Shown here: positions 35,007 to 48,266 of the stretch, piece after piece
Numbering within the stretch: position 1 is the stretch's first letter
Layout of the letters: each line of letters opens with the position of its first letter
Origin: Sipunculus nudus
Taxonomy: Eukaryota > Annelida > Sipuncula > Golfingiida > Sipunculidae
Length of the DNA: 64,000 bases
Direction of reading: 5' to 3'
NCBI GenBank assembly: GCA_026874595.1
Contig: CM049308.1
Location: 21,241,867-21,305,866, forward strand
The notes under the pieces: model-generated
The model's database searches: none
What the model saw: only the letters and a program-made list of their open reading frames with translations
What the model was told of the DNA's origin: nothing
Translations under genes and position numbers: made by a program

Positions 35007-36940
35007 GTACTGTCCCATACAGTCCTCGGAACACTCTGTCGAGGAATGTCTGTATTTTTTAATATTTACCGCTTAGTTTATCCCCCCTAAAAAATCATTT
35101 ACTAGATAAATACTTCTATTAACTGTGAAAAATAAATAAATATCAGTAGAGATCATCTTAAAATATTTTTATAGTTACCAAATGTATAAAGGAATATGTC
35201 CATTTTTTTTTTTTTTTTTCAAATAATTTCCACAAACTCGGCAAGTTGAAACTTATGACGGTATTTTTTGTTGATAAGGCATTCATAAGAGGTCAGGTGT
35301 GTATATCACAGCTAGATATTATAGATAAGGAAAATTTGATATGAAACGCTTAATGTTTAATTTACATTTAGGATCATTACTGTCGATGGATAATATAAAT
35401 GTAGGGTATTATTTTGAAGTTTTGGGCCCAAATATAATGCAATTTAAAAAAAAAACAGGAAATATATTTACTCATCTAACATGAGAATTGCTGAAGCTGG
35501 AGACTTTTTTCAGGAATATAACTTTATTTTATCAAGATTTAATTGTTTACCAAAAATTAGATCTGAATTTTGCAAATTTTTCAAGTTTTTAGCATAAATA
35601 AAAAATCAATACCTTAAATTTTGTCCAACTATGGCTCGTTTTTTCCCTGTAAGAATTGTGTATTTACTTTTCACAGCAAATATACATAAGGATTTAATCT
35701 TTTAAAATCTGAAATTTCAAAGGAATTGATTGAAAAGAGTAGCTTTTATTCAAGTTTTCATACACCATGTCAAGTGTTGTTTACATCTAGCCCACCTAGT
35801 AGTACAGTCTTCACTTGCATTATGTAACCCACCCCAAGCAGCTTGACTTGGCTCAGCTTGGCCACTACTAGCAGGCTTCCCCTCTGCCCTGCACTCCACC
35901 CCCCACCCCCCTCCCCCGATGGTGCATTAACTAGATGAATGTTATAATTTCTGTATTTTAATTTATTCTTGGCTATGATACATTTTAGATTTTGTATTGT
36001 ACCACCAGGGTTACAATGATTAAAGTGCACATTTAATTGTGTCCACAAAGTGGTGTATTGCTATTAAAGTGTGGATGTTCATCAGATAAGTAATTCCTTC
36101 CTTCAGAAGAGTAAAAACTACACCAGGTGTGAAATTGACTAATAATTCCAGTAATAAATTATAGCTGAGATAGTAATTAGCACAATGATATTGTTTGTCC
36201 CTCGTTCAACCAACAGTGTATATACTATATTTGAAAAGATGTTTTTATTTTATAAAATTGACTGAATCTTTTATTTTATTTCGGTGAATAAAATTAAGCA
36301 TGTACTGAAAACTCCAATGTGCAAAACCTTTTAATAGTGGTTCAAGGAATAATCTTGTAGATGCCATGTTGTGGCATTATTTTCTTTTGAATTCATTTTA
36401 AACATTTGTGATTTTAAAATAATAAAATTTATGTGTATGCATAATATGACCAAATATGAGCTACACTCTGGATATATAATGATTGCAACTTAGAATTCTA
36501 ATATTTTAACTTATATTTTCAGTTTTTTATTACAAATTTATAAACTTGTAAATAAAAAAATGAATCAGATAAAAACTATTAATGGAAAAAAGTGGATATG
36601 CTAAAAAAAAGGCTTATATATAAACTTAAATGCATTATTCCCTTGAAGTGAAATAACGGTATTAGTCCATTCTGTCCACTTGTCTGTCCATCTGTAAATT
36701 TTTCATATGCATCACAGTATCTCAAAACTTTTACTGTTTTTCTTCATGACAGTCTTGTCAGAGTATTAGTTTGCAATCATATATTTAGAACTTTACTATA
36801 ACCAAGTAGGAGGGCCCCTTTTCTCTTAGCTTCTCATATGCTTATATAAATGAAAAACATTAAAATAGAATATTTTGCATATTTTGCATTTGCAAAAATT
36901 TCAAACTTAAGCTGAGCGTCGTGACCCATGGGTTCCTTGT
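35007..36940 (+). repeat. Decayed composite tail and a diverged AGCTCAGCTGAC-family relative
   Basis: 35,595-35,730 matches 41,706-41,850, and the block ends AAGCTGAGCGTCGTGACCCATGGG (36,909-36,932), the family's right terminus. The left terminus is not recognisable. The frame 35,770-36,048 on the minus strand is rich in low-complexity G/C and not called. Confidence 0.55.
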
Positions 36941-38635
36941 ATGATTATAGTTTGTATGGCCCATCCACCAAAGGGTTCCTGAATTTTGTGAAACTTTATA
37001 TGAAATGCTCATATTGTAGTCAGTATTTGGGTACCAAGTGAAACAGAATGAAATACTTTGGAGTTTGTACTTTACACACTTCCTCTAGAGACACCTTTGC
37101 ATGAAGTGACAGCAAGGGATTGGAGCTGTTTCCTGATGATTTATTATCATGTTTATGGTACCAACAATTTTCTACTCGGTCAATGTCTGTCACAAAGTGT
37201 CCTTGATACTGACCTCAGCTAACATGTCTCGACAGATTTGACTGTTACCTTGTATGAAATGGATTCTTTTACTGAAATTCATTGCTAGTAATGGTGAAAG
37301 AAACTTTGAACTTACAGTCGAAGTGACTGTTTTGTTCACTGAAATGGGCAGGTCCATGAAAATGGGACATAAACATTAAAATTTCATTTTCCTTTTCAAT
37401 TAAAGTCTTATATATACAGATTCTTAAAGCAGAGATAATTTCCTCTCAGAATATGTTTAAAAACATTAGTTATTTTGAAGAATGCCAGAGATATTTCATC
37501 ATGAAGTTTGTGTATTAAAAAAAATATTTGTACTAAAATTGAGGGGTAAAATTTCCTCATCCCAAAATACATTAAATGAGTAATATAAAACTCGTTGCCT
37601 GTCACATTAATCTCAAGAACATAACCTTTCACTTTTCTAATTTTACACATATCAGGAAAAAATATGTTTTTGTTTGACACTAATTATTATATGGTTTTGC
37701 GGTGAGAATGTTGAAAATCTTGTCGTCACATTTTTTTAAAAGAAAAGACATGCAAACTGACATTTCTTTTTCCCAGATCCATCCAGTACAGCAACTATTG
37801 ACAGGAAACAAATAGTCAGAAGGATAAATAGAAAGATGTATGGTCGATGTAATGTATGTTTCAGTGAGAAAATAGAAGCTGAATAAGCTTTCATTTATTT
37901 ACTCAAATGACAAACCTCTGATAAAATTCTTCTTCAGGAACACAATCAAAATGTGTGATTTAGAGAAGGATTTTACTAGTGTTTTATAAAAAAAGACATG
38001 TTATAATATGTCTGTCCAACATGCCATCACAAGCAGTCATTCCGTTACCTTAGTTTTGTCATTCTATGGTAGAGCTTCTGTTTATACATATTTATATTTT
38101 AAATTGTGATCCTAATTGTGAATGCTAAGGGCTAATTCTCCTACTTCATTAGTTTTCTAACTCTATTAACATTGATGCTGTGAACTCAAGCCATATGCAG
38201 GGCATGTGGTCACAGAATGATATAGGCTGGTGAGCAAACCAGCCTGTATCTACACATGGCTGATTAAGGGTCTCCAACTGTGTGTTTTGTCAAACTGATG
38301 TATGTGCTCTTAGCTCAGCACATATGTCTTTATATATAATGAAATTCAGTTCATATTTACCTTGCTATTAGTTTTAACAGAATCCAGATTTTCTAAATCA
38401 TTCCTTTTGTTACTATGAAGATAATTGTTATTTTAGTGGAATTATAGAAATGTCTATAAATTTGGATTGCAGTATCATTGCCATTTATTATATAAATGCT
38501 AAATACTATGTACTGATTTTGAGCACACATGTTCATATAACATCTATCTTTAATCAGTGTAAAATTCAGAGAAATCTATGCAGTAACTTTTAAATTATGA
38601 CTATATTTGTATATGATCTAAAACACAGAATTCCT
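36941..38635. other. AT-rich, single-copy within the window, no feature seen
   Basis: I find no match to the composite repeat and no coding frame of note, splice-bounded exon or tandem repeat. It could be intronic or intergenic. Confidence 0.5.
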
Positions 38636-38891
38636 AATCTTAGTTCATTTAGCCCTATCGAGATAGCGTGGGTCAGTTGTAAACTGACCAATGAGCTCCC
38701 TGCTGGCAGTTATTACATAAGGCCAGCGGGACTGTTAAGGGGCAGTCAGGCAGCAGACACGGAGAGTCCAGCACCAGCCAGCCAGCCATTACAATGTTTG
38801 ATGTATGCCATATTTGTCGTAACTGGAATCAGTAAATTGTGAATAAAGGATTGTGAAACAAGATTGTTCTATCAAGATCCCGCGTGACAAT
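38636..38891 (+). mobile_element. Possible solo LTR-like or other short insertion
   Basis: AATTCCT occurs directly on both sides (38,629-38,635 and 38,892-38,898). The interior is GC-richer than its surroundings and has AATAAAGG (about 38,842) followed by a short tail ending CCCGCGTGACAAT, an arrangement reminiscent of an LTR R/U5 region. It lacks clean TG...CA ends, so this is tentative. Confidence 0.25.
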
Positions 38892-38898
38892 AATTCCT

Positions 38899-39658
38899 TA
38901 ACCCATTAAAAGTTTAAATATTCTAGTAATTCTAATAAATTTAAATAAATTCACTTTAACATATTGAACCGTTGTCATGTTGTCTGTGGAATGATCCTAT
39001 AAATATATTTTATTCTCTGCACACTTCACAGAGATTTTCAGGTTTTCACACCAAGGTACAAAAGTGAGATTTCTCTGAATCATTCCGTAACCAATGCTGA
39101 TTAATTAACCAAATTTGCCTTCTTAAGTCCATACAAAAAAAATGTTTATAAAATTACTTCACTAACCCTACACTACCCCAGGAAATATTTTATATTTGAA
39201 ATAAGTGATTATTTACTGAATTATTTAATTGAAAATAGTCCAAAATCTGATTCCATTACTCGCGGACTTGCCCAAATGTTATTTTTGAGTACTGGTATTA
39301 AACCACTTTGGAATAAATATCCCAAAAATATGCATGTCTGGGGGTCCATGCTCTCTGGTAAAGGAGGCTAGATTGGCCACTGTCTTTTTGATCACTGTTG
39401 ATCAAAAAAGCATCATGGCGGCAAGCAGCTAAAACTTGTACACATCGGGGAAATTTATTTTCTTCATACTCTTGTTTAACATGAAACTGGCATATGTATT
39501 TGGAACTTATTTCTCGTGGTGCATGTGCATGTATTGTTCGACAGTGTTATACTAAATACAACTATTCCCGAGCCAAGATAGGTTACAAAGGTGAGGGCCA
39601 CTGGACATTATGCATTGAACCTGCCAGGCTCATAGAGCCACTTTTGACAACTGTTTAA
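38899..39658. other. AT-rich single-copy stretch, no feature seen
   Basis: No gene, repeat or RNA recognised. Confidence 0.5.
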
Positions 39659-39666
39659 AGCAAAAT

Positions 39667-39720
39667 CAGTGGCGTCAATTTTTCTTCCAGGTTGGGGGGG
39701 GGATGACTTTGTATATATGC

Positions 39721-39768
<48 letters not shown>

Positions 39769-40115
39769 ATTTCAGCGTCTCTGAGTGACATATTCAACTA
39801 TATATATATGTATATATATATATGTATATATATATTTATATAGATATATAATTATATATAAATACTTAATCATATTTAAAATAATTATAATGTTTTAGAA
39901 AATCAGTTATTTTGTGAATTCTAAGCAAGGTTTAGATATAAATTTTTTTAGTGAATAGATCTAAAGTCTTTAATTATATTGATTAATAAATTTCATTTGC
40001 AATATTATAATATTTTTCTCTGAAAAGTGGGGGGATGATTACATTGACCATCCCCCCTTGCCAAAAAGTGGGGGATATATATATACCCCCCATCCCCCCT
40101 ATATTGACGCCCCTG
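39667..40115. mobile_element. Non-autonomous hAT element (449 bp)
   Basis: An 8-bp target duplication AGCAAAAT flanks it exactly (39,659-39,666 and 40,116-40,123). The termini are CAGTGGCGTCAAT and, reversed, CAGGGGCGTCAAT (12 of 13 identical), followed on both sides by G-rich runs. An 8-bp duplication with CAG-G-GGCG ends is the known hAT signature. The interior is AT-rich with an (AT)n run at 39,726-39,765 and has no transposase. Confidence 0.85.
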
Positions 40116-40123
40116 AGCAAAAT

Positions 40124-41648
40124 ATACATGTTTGAAATGTACATGTGCAACATTCCATCTTCTGGGGCAAGGCTGAAATGTGCAAAGGTCTCTGGCATGA
40201 CGTCATAAGTGCCAGTGCTTTGAAACAGCATATTACACCCAAGCCAATACACACAACCAAAACATCACTATCGCTTAAAATATTGTCATTTCTGTCAAAA
40301 ATTATCCACTGAACATGGGACCTTATTCAAATAGGAGAGAAACCTACTTGTTTCTGCAACGGATCTAGCATGCGAACATACAGAATGAATAAAAATTCAT
40401 GGACAGCAGATGGAAATGAATAACATTTAATGTTATCCTTTCAATGTTTGTACTTAAGTACGTGCTACCATCCACGTTTGAAGTGACTATGAATGCCTAA
40501 TGTGCATATACAAATCTGTTTGGTTCATGTAAATATAAATACAATAAAAGCTAATTGTGGACTCCCATCCACCATCTTGCTTATTTGCCCCACACAGCCA
40601 AAAATGCAATGACATTTTTCAGCTTCATTTTAATAAAAGTGTTTACCATAAGTAACAGATTAAAGTCTATCTCCAGACATGCATATTAGACAGGCAACAA
40701 ACTGTTGTAGGGCTTGCACAATATCAAGGTTGTCAAATATCTACCATTGCCATTTCTGTTATTTGTCATAATGGTAGAGACATGGAATCAAAGAGGAGAA
40801 AACAGATGGGGTTACGCTTTGATGACGAGTGAAACCCTTTGGGCTCCAAATGAAACTAACCAATCATCACCAATGGTGATGTAATTTAACCTTTTCCTCT
40901 GGTGAATTATTTGCAATAAAGGAACGCACATTTCCTTAAAAATAGGTTAGAAGTTTTTTACCAATCAAGCTCTGCAGTAAATCTAAAAGTATTATATGTC
41001 CCTGTCTTCAATAACATAGGTCCAAAAGAAACAAGGTGTTCCCCGGGTAACATGACATTACCTGTCGTACAAACTTGCCTTCAGACCCCTGAGCCTTTAT
41101 CTGAAAGATTGTTTTTCCTAACAAAATACTTTTCCCCCGAATCTTTCAGAAAATGGTGTTCTACTGTAGTTATAATAACTGGTGCGATGGACTCTCCATG
41201 GTGTGTATGTTGGTATGCAGTAGTTATCATGTTCCAGGGTGGCAGAAGGAAGAACTATATCATATGGATACATGTCTTTCAGTATATGTGCATTATACAG
41301 GGCTGAACTTCAGGGGGCTAAAACAGCAATTGACCTATCCACCAGAGCCCAAATGCTCCGCCCTTTTAACCTAATTATTACAATCAGCCCCCTACACAGA
41401 AAGTCTTCCATGCCCATGGTAGCGAGAGCTTCTTACAATATAATAATGACGTCACGAAGGTCGATGACGCATGACGTCGTATTGACTGACGTCATCAAGT
41501 GGTATCACTGTCCTCATATCGCAGTCATTGTGAAATGTTTTGCAATATTTTGGATTATTTGTCTAATACAATTTACATGCCAGGTAAGACAATAATATTT
41601 ACTCGGTAGTCAGTGGAATCGTTCCTGCAGCCTATAGCCTAGATTTTT
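40124..41648. other. Single-copy stretch with several CRE-like sites
   Basis: No gene recognised. The overlapping frames at 41,052-41,595 show no motif. Perfect TGACGTCA palindromes occur at 40,198-40,205, 41,447-41,454 and 41,487-41,494. Confidence 0.5.
41447..41494. promoter_or_regulatory. Cluster of CRE/ATF-like motifs
   Basis: Within 48 bp: TGACGTCA (41,447), TGACGCAT (41,465), TGACGTCG (41,472) and TGACGTCA (41,487). TGACGTCA is the consensus of CREB/ATF factors. No adjacent gene was identified, so any regulatory role is inference. Confidence 0.35.
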
Positions 41649-42804
41649 AGCTCAGCTGACTATATAGTCATCCGAGCTATAGTCGGGATCCATTGTCCGT
41701 CGTCCGTCCGTCCAATAAAAAATTGGTACCTTAAATTTTGCCCAACTTTGGCCACGGCACTTTTTTTTTTTCCTGTAAGTACTGTGAATTTAATTTTCAC
41801 AGCATGTGCACATAAGGATTTAATCTGTTAAAATCTGAAATTTGAAAATAAAAGCTGCAAAATTAGGCTAGTTATTAATTTTTTTTGGAGGCTCTTGTTG
41901 TATTCCCTTACATTGTCAAGCAGTCCACTTTGGTCACTGTAGGTCATTCAGTGCAGCTCTCTATGCTCCCTGGGCTGTTGGCATAATGTTATGCAATCCC
42001 ATCACTACGGCAAGCCTTCTCTCCACTGAGTAGAGCTTGATCAGGCTGTCTGCAGTTAATACCATACCGCAGGGGGTCTTTCCCCCCCCCCCCCCCCCAT
42101 TATGTTGACAGACCTGTACTATGAACTAGATGAATCTTAAAATTAACATTTTTTCAGCAACGAGCAGTTACAACAGACCTCTCCCCCCACCCACCCCTTC
42201 AATACACAAGACTAATAAACAAGATGAATCTCAAATTTTAATGTTAAATAAATTCTTTTTGATGAGACTTGGACAATTTTGATTTTTTAAAGAAAAAAAT
42301 TTCAGAAATTTAATCCTAATATTCAAATGTGATAAAATATTAGGATCTACTGTAAGTGTTAACTGACAAGATTTAAGAAGATATAAATACTTTGTAGCAT
42401 TTCATTCATATTTCTTAAAGTTGGCGGGGCCTAGGTGTGAATAACACTGTTAACTTAGTATTAAAATTGGGAATATTGGTCAAACTTTGTGGGATTAATT
42501 TTTAACTCACTCATGGCCATATATTTAACTTTTGAAAACTTAATTACCTTCACACATAATTTGTTTATGAAATGTTACTTTTATATAACACTGACCGTAG
42601 GCCTATTTGTTCCCTTGGTGCATCACTTAATGGTTTAGCTCATGTCCATTATTCTATAATTTACAGAGTTTCATTTTAGCAGGGCCATTTTCTCATAGCT
42701 TTTCTAATGATAATATACATGAAAAACCAAAAGAAATAAAATATTTTGCAGTTACTAATATTTTCCAAAATTCAGGTGAGCGATGTGACCCATGGGTCCC
42801 TTGT
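41649..42804 (+). mobile_element. AGCTCAGCTGAC-family element, about 1.16 kb, full length
   Basis: Starts AGCTCAGCTGACTATATAG with GTCCGTCGTCCGTCCG shortly after, and ends GGTGAGCGATGTGACCCATG...CTTGTT. Positions 41,990-42,680 match 4,558-5,240. It contains a C run at about 42,079. Confidence 0.75.
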
Positions 42805-42839
42805 TGCAAGTAGGGGAGTGATCAGTTATAATTGTTCAC

Positions 42840-44128
42840 GGTCTCGTTGTAGAAATTATGGTGCAGATATCAGGGTTTGCAGCATTCTAGCAAATTTGAC
42901 CATCTCATTTCTTGTTTTAGTTTTTTTTATATCTTGTTTTTCTTTTATAGGGGTGAATTCTGGATGTTACACCATACCGAATATGACAATCACGTTCCCC
43001 TGTGGCTTTATGTTTCGGAAGAAAGAGGCAGATGTCATGGGCTGTCTCAGTTAAATTGATGGTCGCCTTTCATCTGTGTTTATTATTTTGTTCAGCTCTT
43101 TGGTTTTCATGTTAACAAGAAGGCTGGATCCGGCATTAGCGACTGGTATACGTGGGTCTCCATAGACCCTATTTAGAATTGAAACAATCTGATTAATCTT
43201 TCCCATCAGGACTGTGTAGTTAATGGTCGAAATACCACATTACATTAGGATCTATAGCTGGCATGGACATATGTTACTATAATGAGACACGGAGAACTTT
43301 TAATTTGCATGGCCTGTACGCAAAAATTATAGTGGCTTTCTGAACGGGATCACCAGCCCGTTTTCATGTTTCTATCTGAATAGTATCATGGCTATTGAAA
43401 CCCTGATGAAAATTACACGTACCGGAACTGTGTATCACTTCGATATTTTAGGAGTTAAGGAGTGTTCAACAACGTTTAGATATATTAGGGGTTTATATCT
43501 GTTCAACAGTCGTCAGAGATGGTTGCCCGTGCTGTTATCTTTACTTTTGGCAGGATAGAAAACCACAGTAGAGCAATGATCAGATATATTACTACAGGTG
43601 TGGTTAATTGGTCAGTGATCAGAACAAGCTCCAGGGAAGGATCAGTAGTCAGTGTTGTGTGTTATATTGAGAAAACGCGGAAAGGAAGAGACAGGCCTTA
43701 TGAACATTTCTGCAGATAATGTAAAAGTATAAACTTGATATTAAGGCTTATCCCCCCAGTAAACCCCAGAACCCAGTAAGCATACTAAGTATTTGTTTTA
43801 CTCGCCGTATCGCATGCTTTTGGCTTAACTATGCTGTATGGGCACCTTGATCACGAAATACGTGGCTTAAAGACGGTCAATTTATTAAACTGCAAGTAGA
43901 CAAGTTGAGACTTGTTTTAGTATTTTTGATAAAACATAGAAGTGGCTGAGGCCATATATTAGAGGCCATGTGTCTATATCGAGGCCACGGTCACAGTGGT
44001 ATTCCTTAAGTTAGACCAGTTATGTCTTATCTGTCAATTGAGAAAATATAGAAATTACCATAAAGTACAAGAATTCTAACAGGTACGTGCTTCCTTCAGA
44101 ACGGTACCTGACCATTCTATTTGTTATT
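42840..44128. repeat. Module block with the empty site of the 3.06-kb element
   Basis: 42,840-43,085 equals 17,993-18,237, and 43,086-44,128 equals 21,297-22,325. The two are joined near 43,085 without the 3.06-kb TIR element. Two decayed minisatellite units lie at 43,575-43,655. Short frames here are not called. Confidence 0.78.
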
Positions 44129-45122
44129 AGCTCAGCTCACTGAAAGACAGCAGAGCTATAGCAATAACTCTTTGTCCGTCGTCCCACCAGCCGTGCTGCC
44201 GTCTGTCAGGTCGTCTCTTAACAAGGCAAGAATCGTAACCGTTAGACCTAGAAACTTCTAACTGTACATCATGGGAGTCCCATGACAAATCTCCATGGAA
44301 AACTGAAATTAGATCTCTGTTACTCATAACCTCAGAGCTATTGGGTTCAGAAATTCCCATCCCCCCCCCCCCCCCAAATAATTAAAAATATGATACAAAA
44401 CTCAAGTATATGAACAACTATTGCATTGATCACCATGATTCTTTGCATGCATATTGATCATGGGGTGTTTCATCACTTCCTGCAGACTGGTGGCACCACC
44501 TGGAATTTTTTCCCAATTTTTACCATTTATTTCTCTATTTTTGAGATCTTCAAGGATGTGGTTGCCTGTTAACAGGGCACAAATGGTTAAAATTGGACCT
44601 AGAATCTTCTTACTTGACATCCAGGAAGGGCCATGAAAAAATCTTCAAGGAAACTTGAAATTAGGTCTCTCTTACTTATATCCTCTGAGCTATGGTGATC
44701 AGAATTACCCCTACCCCCACCCCCCACCCCCCACCCCCACCCACCCAGAATAATTTAAAATTTACCTCAAAAGCTCAACTGTTGCATTGATCATCGTGAC
44801 ACTTTGCATGCATATTCATCAAGGACTGTTTCATCAGTTCCTGCAGACTGGTGATCAACCCTAACCTTGAGTTTTTTTCAAAATTTTACGCAATTTCAGG
44901 GCACAAATTGTAACAATTGCACCTAGAATCTTCTAACTTAACATCCAGGGAGGTCCATGAAAAATCTCCTTGGAAACCTGAAATTAGGTCTATGTTAACC
45001 ATATCCTCTATGCTATGCTTAAGTTCAATGGGGCACCATCTACAAAATTTGGCATTGAAAAAATTCCTTTTATGAATGTTTTCCTAGTCAGCTGAGCGTC
45101 ATGACCCCTGGGTCACTTGTTT
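44129..45122 (+). mobile_element. AGCTCAGCTGAC-family element, about 1.0 kb, full length
   Basis: Left end AGCTCAGCTCACTGAAAGAC, right end GTCAGCTGAGCGTCATGACC...CACTTGTTT. It has the same internal duplicated TTTGCATGCATATT motif as 22,326-23,278. Confidence 0.77.
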
Positions 45123-45418
45123 AAGTTTCCGCATCCTCGCATTTTATGTATAAATATACACTATTTATTGATCACTCTATTGATTGAAGGCTATATGTAA
45201 ATATCTGCGCGTCGTGCGAAACAGGAATATTTAGACCAATGCCTTTATAAAGGGACAGGGTCATGGCACCATTAAAACCATCCCGGGGCTGCATTTAGTC
45301 TGGCAGAATAATTTATAAAAAGGGGGTACATCGCAAAGTATAAAATACAAATCTTTATATTTTTAATCTTTGTCCCTTAATTTTCCTGAACAATGATGCC
45401 ACCCTGCCATTTTACCTC

Positions 45419-46363
45419 GGTCAGTGGTCAGATAAATTGGTCCGGTAGTGGGGAAGTGGTCAGTGATCAGATACATTGGTCAAGCGATGATGAAGTGGTC
45501 GGGCCGGGTCAGATGCATAGGTCCAGTGGTGAAAAAATGGTCAGTGGTCAGATGCATTTGTCCAGCTGTGGGGAGGTGGTAATAAGTCAGATATATTGGT
45601 CAAGCGATCGGAAAGTGGTCCGTGGTCAGACACCTAGGTCCAGTGGTGGGGAATTGGTCAGTGAACAGATATACTGGTCGAGTGGTCAGTGGTCAGATAC
45701 ATGTGTCCATCCGTGGGCAAATGGTCAGTGATCAGAAACATTGGTCCCGCGGTGGGGAAGTGGTGAGGTGTCAGATAAACTGGACCAGTGGTGTTGAAGT
45801 GGGAAGTGGTCAAAGACATTGGTCCAGTGATGGGGAAGTTTTCAGTGGTCAAATGCATTGGCCCAGTTGTGAGAAGTGGTCAGTGGTCAAATTATTTGCT
45901 CTAATGGTGGGTGAAGTGGTCAGTGGTCAGGTACATTGGTATTGTGGTGTGGAAGTGGTCAGTGGTCAGAAAGATTGCTACTGCAGTGAGAAGTTAAAAA
46001 AAAGTTAAAGTTGTAGGTTTTAAGTCCCCTTCCCAATAACTGGCTCAGAAGACTACAATTAACTTCCCGGTGGTAGCTCCCTGGGGACACTACCGAGCCC
46101 ACACACGGTTTTGAGGTCGCTAGGGCCCGCCATACGCAGATGGCACTTAATCCGGTACCCATTTGTAATGCATGGTAGACATAAGCACACTTGTGGGATT
46201 CGAACCCATGACCGCTTGATCACACGTCCGGCACCTTTGCCATTACACCACCACGCACACACTAATGGTGGTTAATGGCCAGATACATTGCTCCAGCAGT
46301 CAAGGAGTGGTCATTGATCAAAGAGATTGATCCATTGGTGGTTGAAGTGGTCAGTGGTCAGAT
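45419..46363. repeat. 39-bp minisatellite array split by a SINE
   Basis: Units at 45,419-45,992 and 46,263-46,363, with the SINE between. Without the SINE the array aligns with 6,214-6,978 and 23,575-24,554. Confidence 0.92.
45993..46262 (-). mobile_element. tRNA-derived SINE, minus strand
   Basis: Reading from 46,258 down to 46,193 gives a tRNA-like head: an A-box-like TGGTGTAATGG and a perfect B box, GGTTCGAATCC. A non-tRNA body of about 170 bp follows, and the 3' tail is TTTAACTTTTTTTTAAC at 45,993-46,010. The paralogous arrays at 6,880 and 24,460 lack it, so it inserted after those copies separated. The target duplication is unclear; GTTAA/GGTTAA at the edges is the best candidate. I do not assign a named SINE family. 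Confidence 0.85.
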
Positions 46364-48266
46364 ACAATACCGAAAATGCTCCCCTTAGGACACACTTGGC
46401 ATCGTTCCCCATAAATCAATACATTTCTGATGTGTAGCCATTGAGGACAGTGACAGTGATTCAGTGCGACCACTAACCAGTCGTATATTGGACCACCCTC
46501 AATTATAATATAGATAATATGAATATGCATGTCATTTAAATGGATGTATAATAACCCTGTTCTCAACTTCACGGATACATCCTCCTTTATACCGATGGAT
46601 GACTTGCAATGCAACGGTTAGTTTGAATTAGTCTAAACGAACGAGTTTAGATTGAATTTTGTCTTAGATATAAGACTATGAGAGAATTGTGTATTGGCAA
46701 ACACATTCATTTTAAAATTGTTCTGAATTAGGCGCATTACGCGTAAGAACATAAGTTAGAACATATTTCGTGCGTGCACATAAGCACATTCACACAAAAA
46801 TAAATATCTTTATAAATTGAAAAAAGTAGCGCTATATATAAAATTAGGAGTTCAAAAACATGTTATGTGATTCTTTTGTTTATAAGACCCATTGGCATTT
46901 TATGACGTACGCCGTGCTCATAAATATGAGCAATGGCTCAAAGGCCGTGGATTTTGTGTATATTATACTTTACTCATTATGCATTATACTGACAGAAGTA
47001 CACGAATATCCTTCATCTATGATTCGGACTTTTCAGTACGCAAACATGTTTGCGGTCGAGCAAATCTTAAGCCATTAAGACCACATAGACACGTACTGTC
47101 TCATACGCCCTCCGCCCTATACACACCCACCCACCGCCCCCAAAAAGTGCCAGATACATACTCCTGCCTAATTTGCACAATTAACCAATTAACGGAAATA
47201 GTAACATTTCTTGCGACATTTGTATGTACCTCAAACATAATATGCCCTTTTATAAATAGCATTTAACAATATTTTTCACACCGTGGGAGGACCACATTCT
47301 CCCAACATAACGCATATCATGTGGCAGGTTCAATCGGTCCCCGCTATATAGACATTTCTGTCGGACTCATGTTATATGAAAATGGTTTCAACTTTCCAAT
47401 TTGAATATATTTTTAATATTGGAGGGATACATGATATGAGCAGAAGGATATCCGAATGGTCATATGGGCTTGGAAGTGACAATTGAATGGTCAAATGGGC
47501 TAAAGAGAGACAGCAAATGGTCAGATGGGCTCAGTAGTGACAGTAGAATGGTCAAATGGGCATAAGAGTGGGCAGCGACAGTAGAAATGCGAAATGAAAA
47601 ACCAAATTTCAACTCGCCAATTTACACGCATCTCTTGCATGGTAATAGTATACATGGGGTGGGAAAATTGTTTAATATATCAGCATGCTGGGGGGTGTTT
47701 CACCTGTCACGATACTGCTCGTTGATAAGATAACATAATAGATAAAAATGCGACAATAAATCAAAGTGTCGCCTGGTATCTATATCCAGGCCTATATAAG
47801 CCGTTCATTGAATTATTATTTTTTCTTCAATAACAAAATTCTTAAAATATTTTATTTATAAATAACCTATATCCTTGTAATACCTGAAGTTGTAATTTAA
47901 AGAAACTTTTGAATAATTCTAGCAACAGGACAATTATTACATCAATAGACGTTATGAAAGCATGTTTATGCAAATGTTATTTTAAATTGGTGTCATCAGT
48001 TATGGCCACATAACTGTGGGGATACTTGAGTGCGTTCAGTAAATCGAAAATAATGCAGGAATCTTTACTAATATATATTGAGTTATAAAGGAATCTTTCT
48101 CGCATATGGTAGGTATTGTTGCTTGTACACGGTTACATGGCTTATTTAAGCTACAGTGAACTTGCAGACTTTATGATAGTGATATAATATATATTATGAT
48201 AGTTTCAAAAAATATGAAAATATTCACATCCCCATCCTGATTTAGAGTGCGGTTCTGAACATAGAA
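46364..48266. repeat. Copy C flank modules
   Basis: Collinear with 6,979-8,884. The 72-codon frame 46,860-47,078 and the overlapping 46,892-47,266 are repeat-borne and not called. Confidence 0.75.

Noticed and set aside
41052..41595. Overlapping frames of 73-118 codons in the single-copy region
   Set aside because: Three overlapping frames, none with a recognisable domain or clear splice boundaries; expected by chance over this length.
46193..46258. tRNA gene on the minus strand
   Set aside because: The B box is perfect, but the cloverleaf stems do not pair convincingly and the head is fused to a non-tRNA body with a T/A-rich tail, so it is a SINE head.
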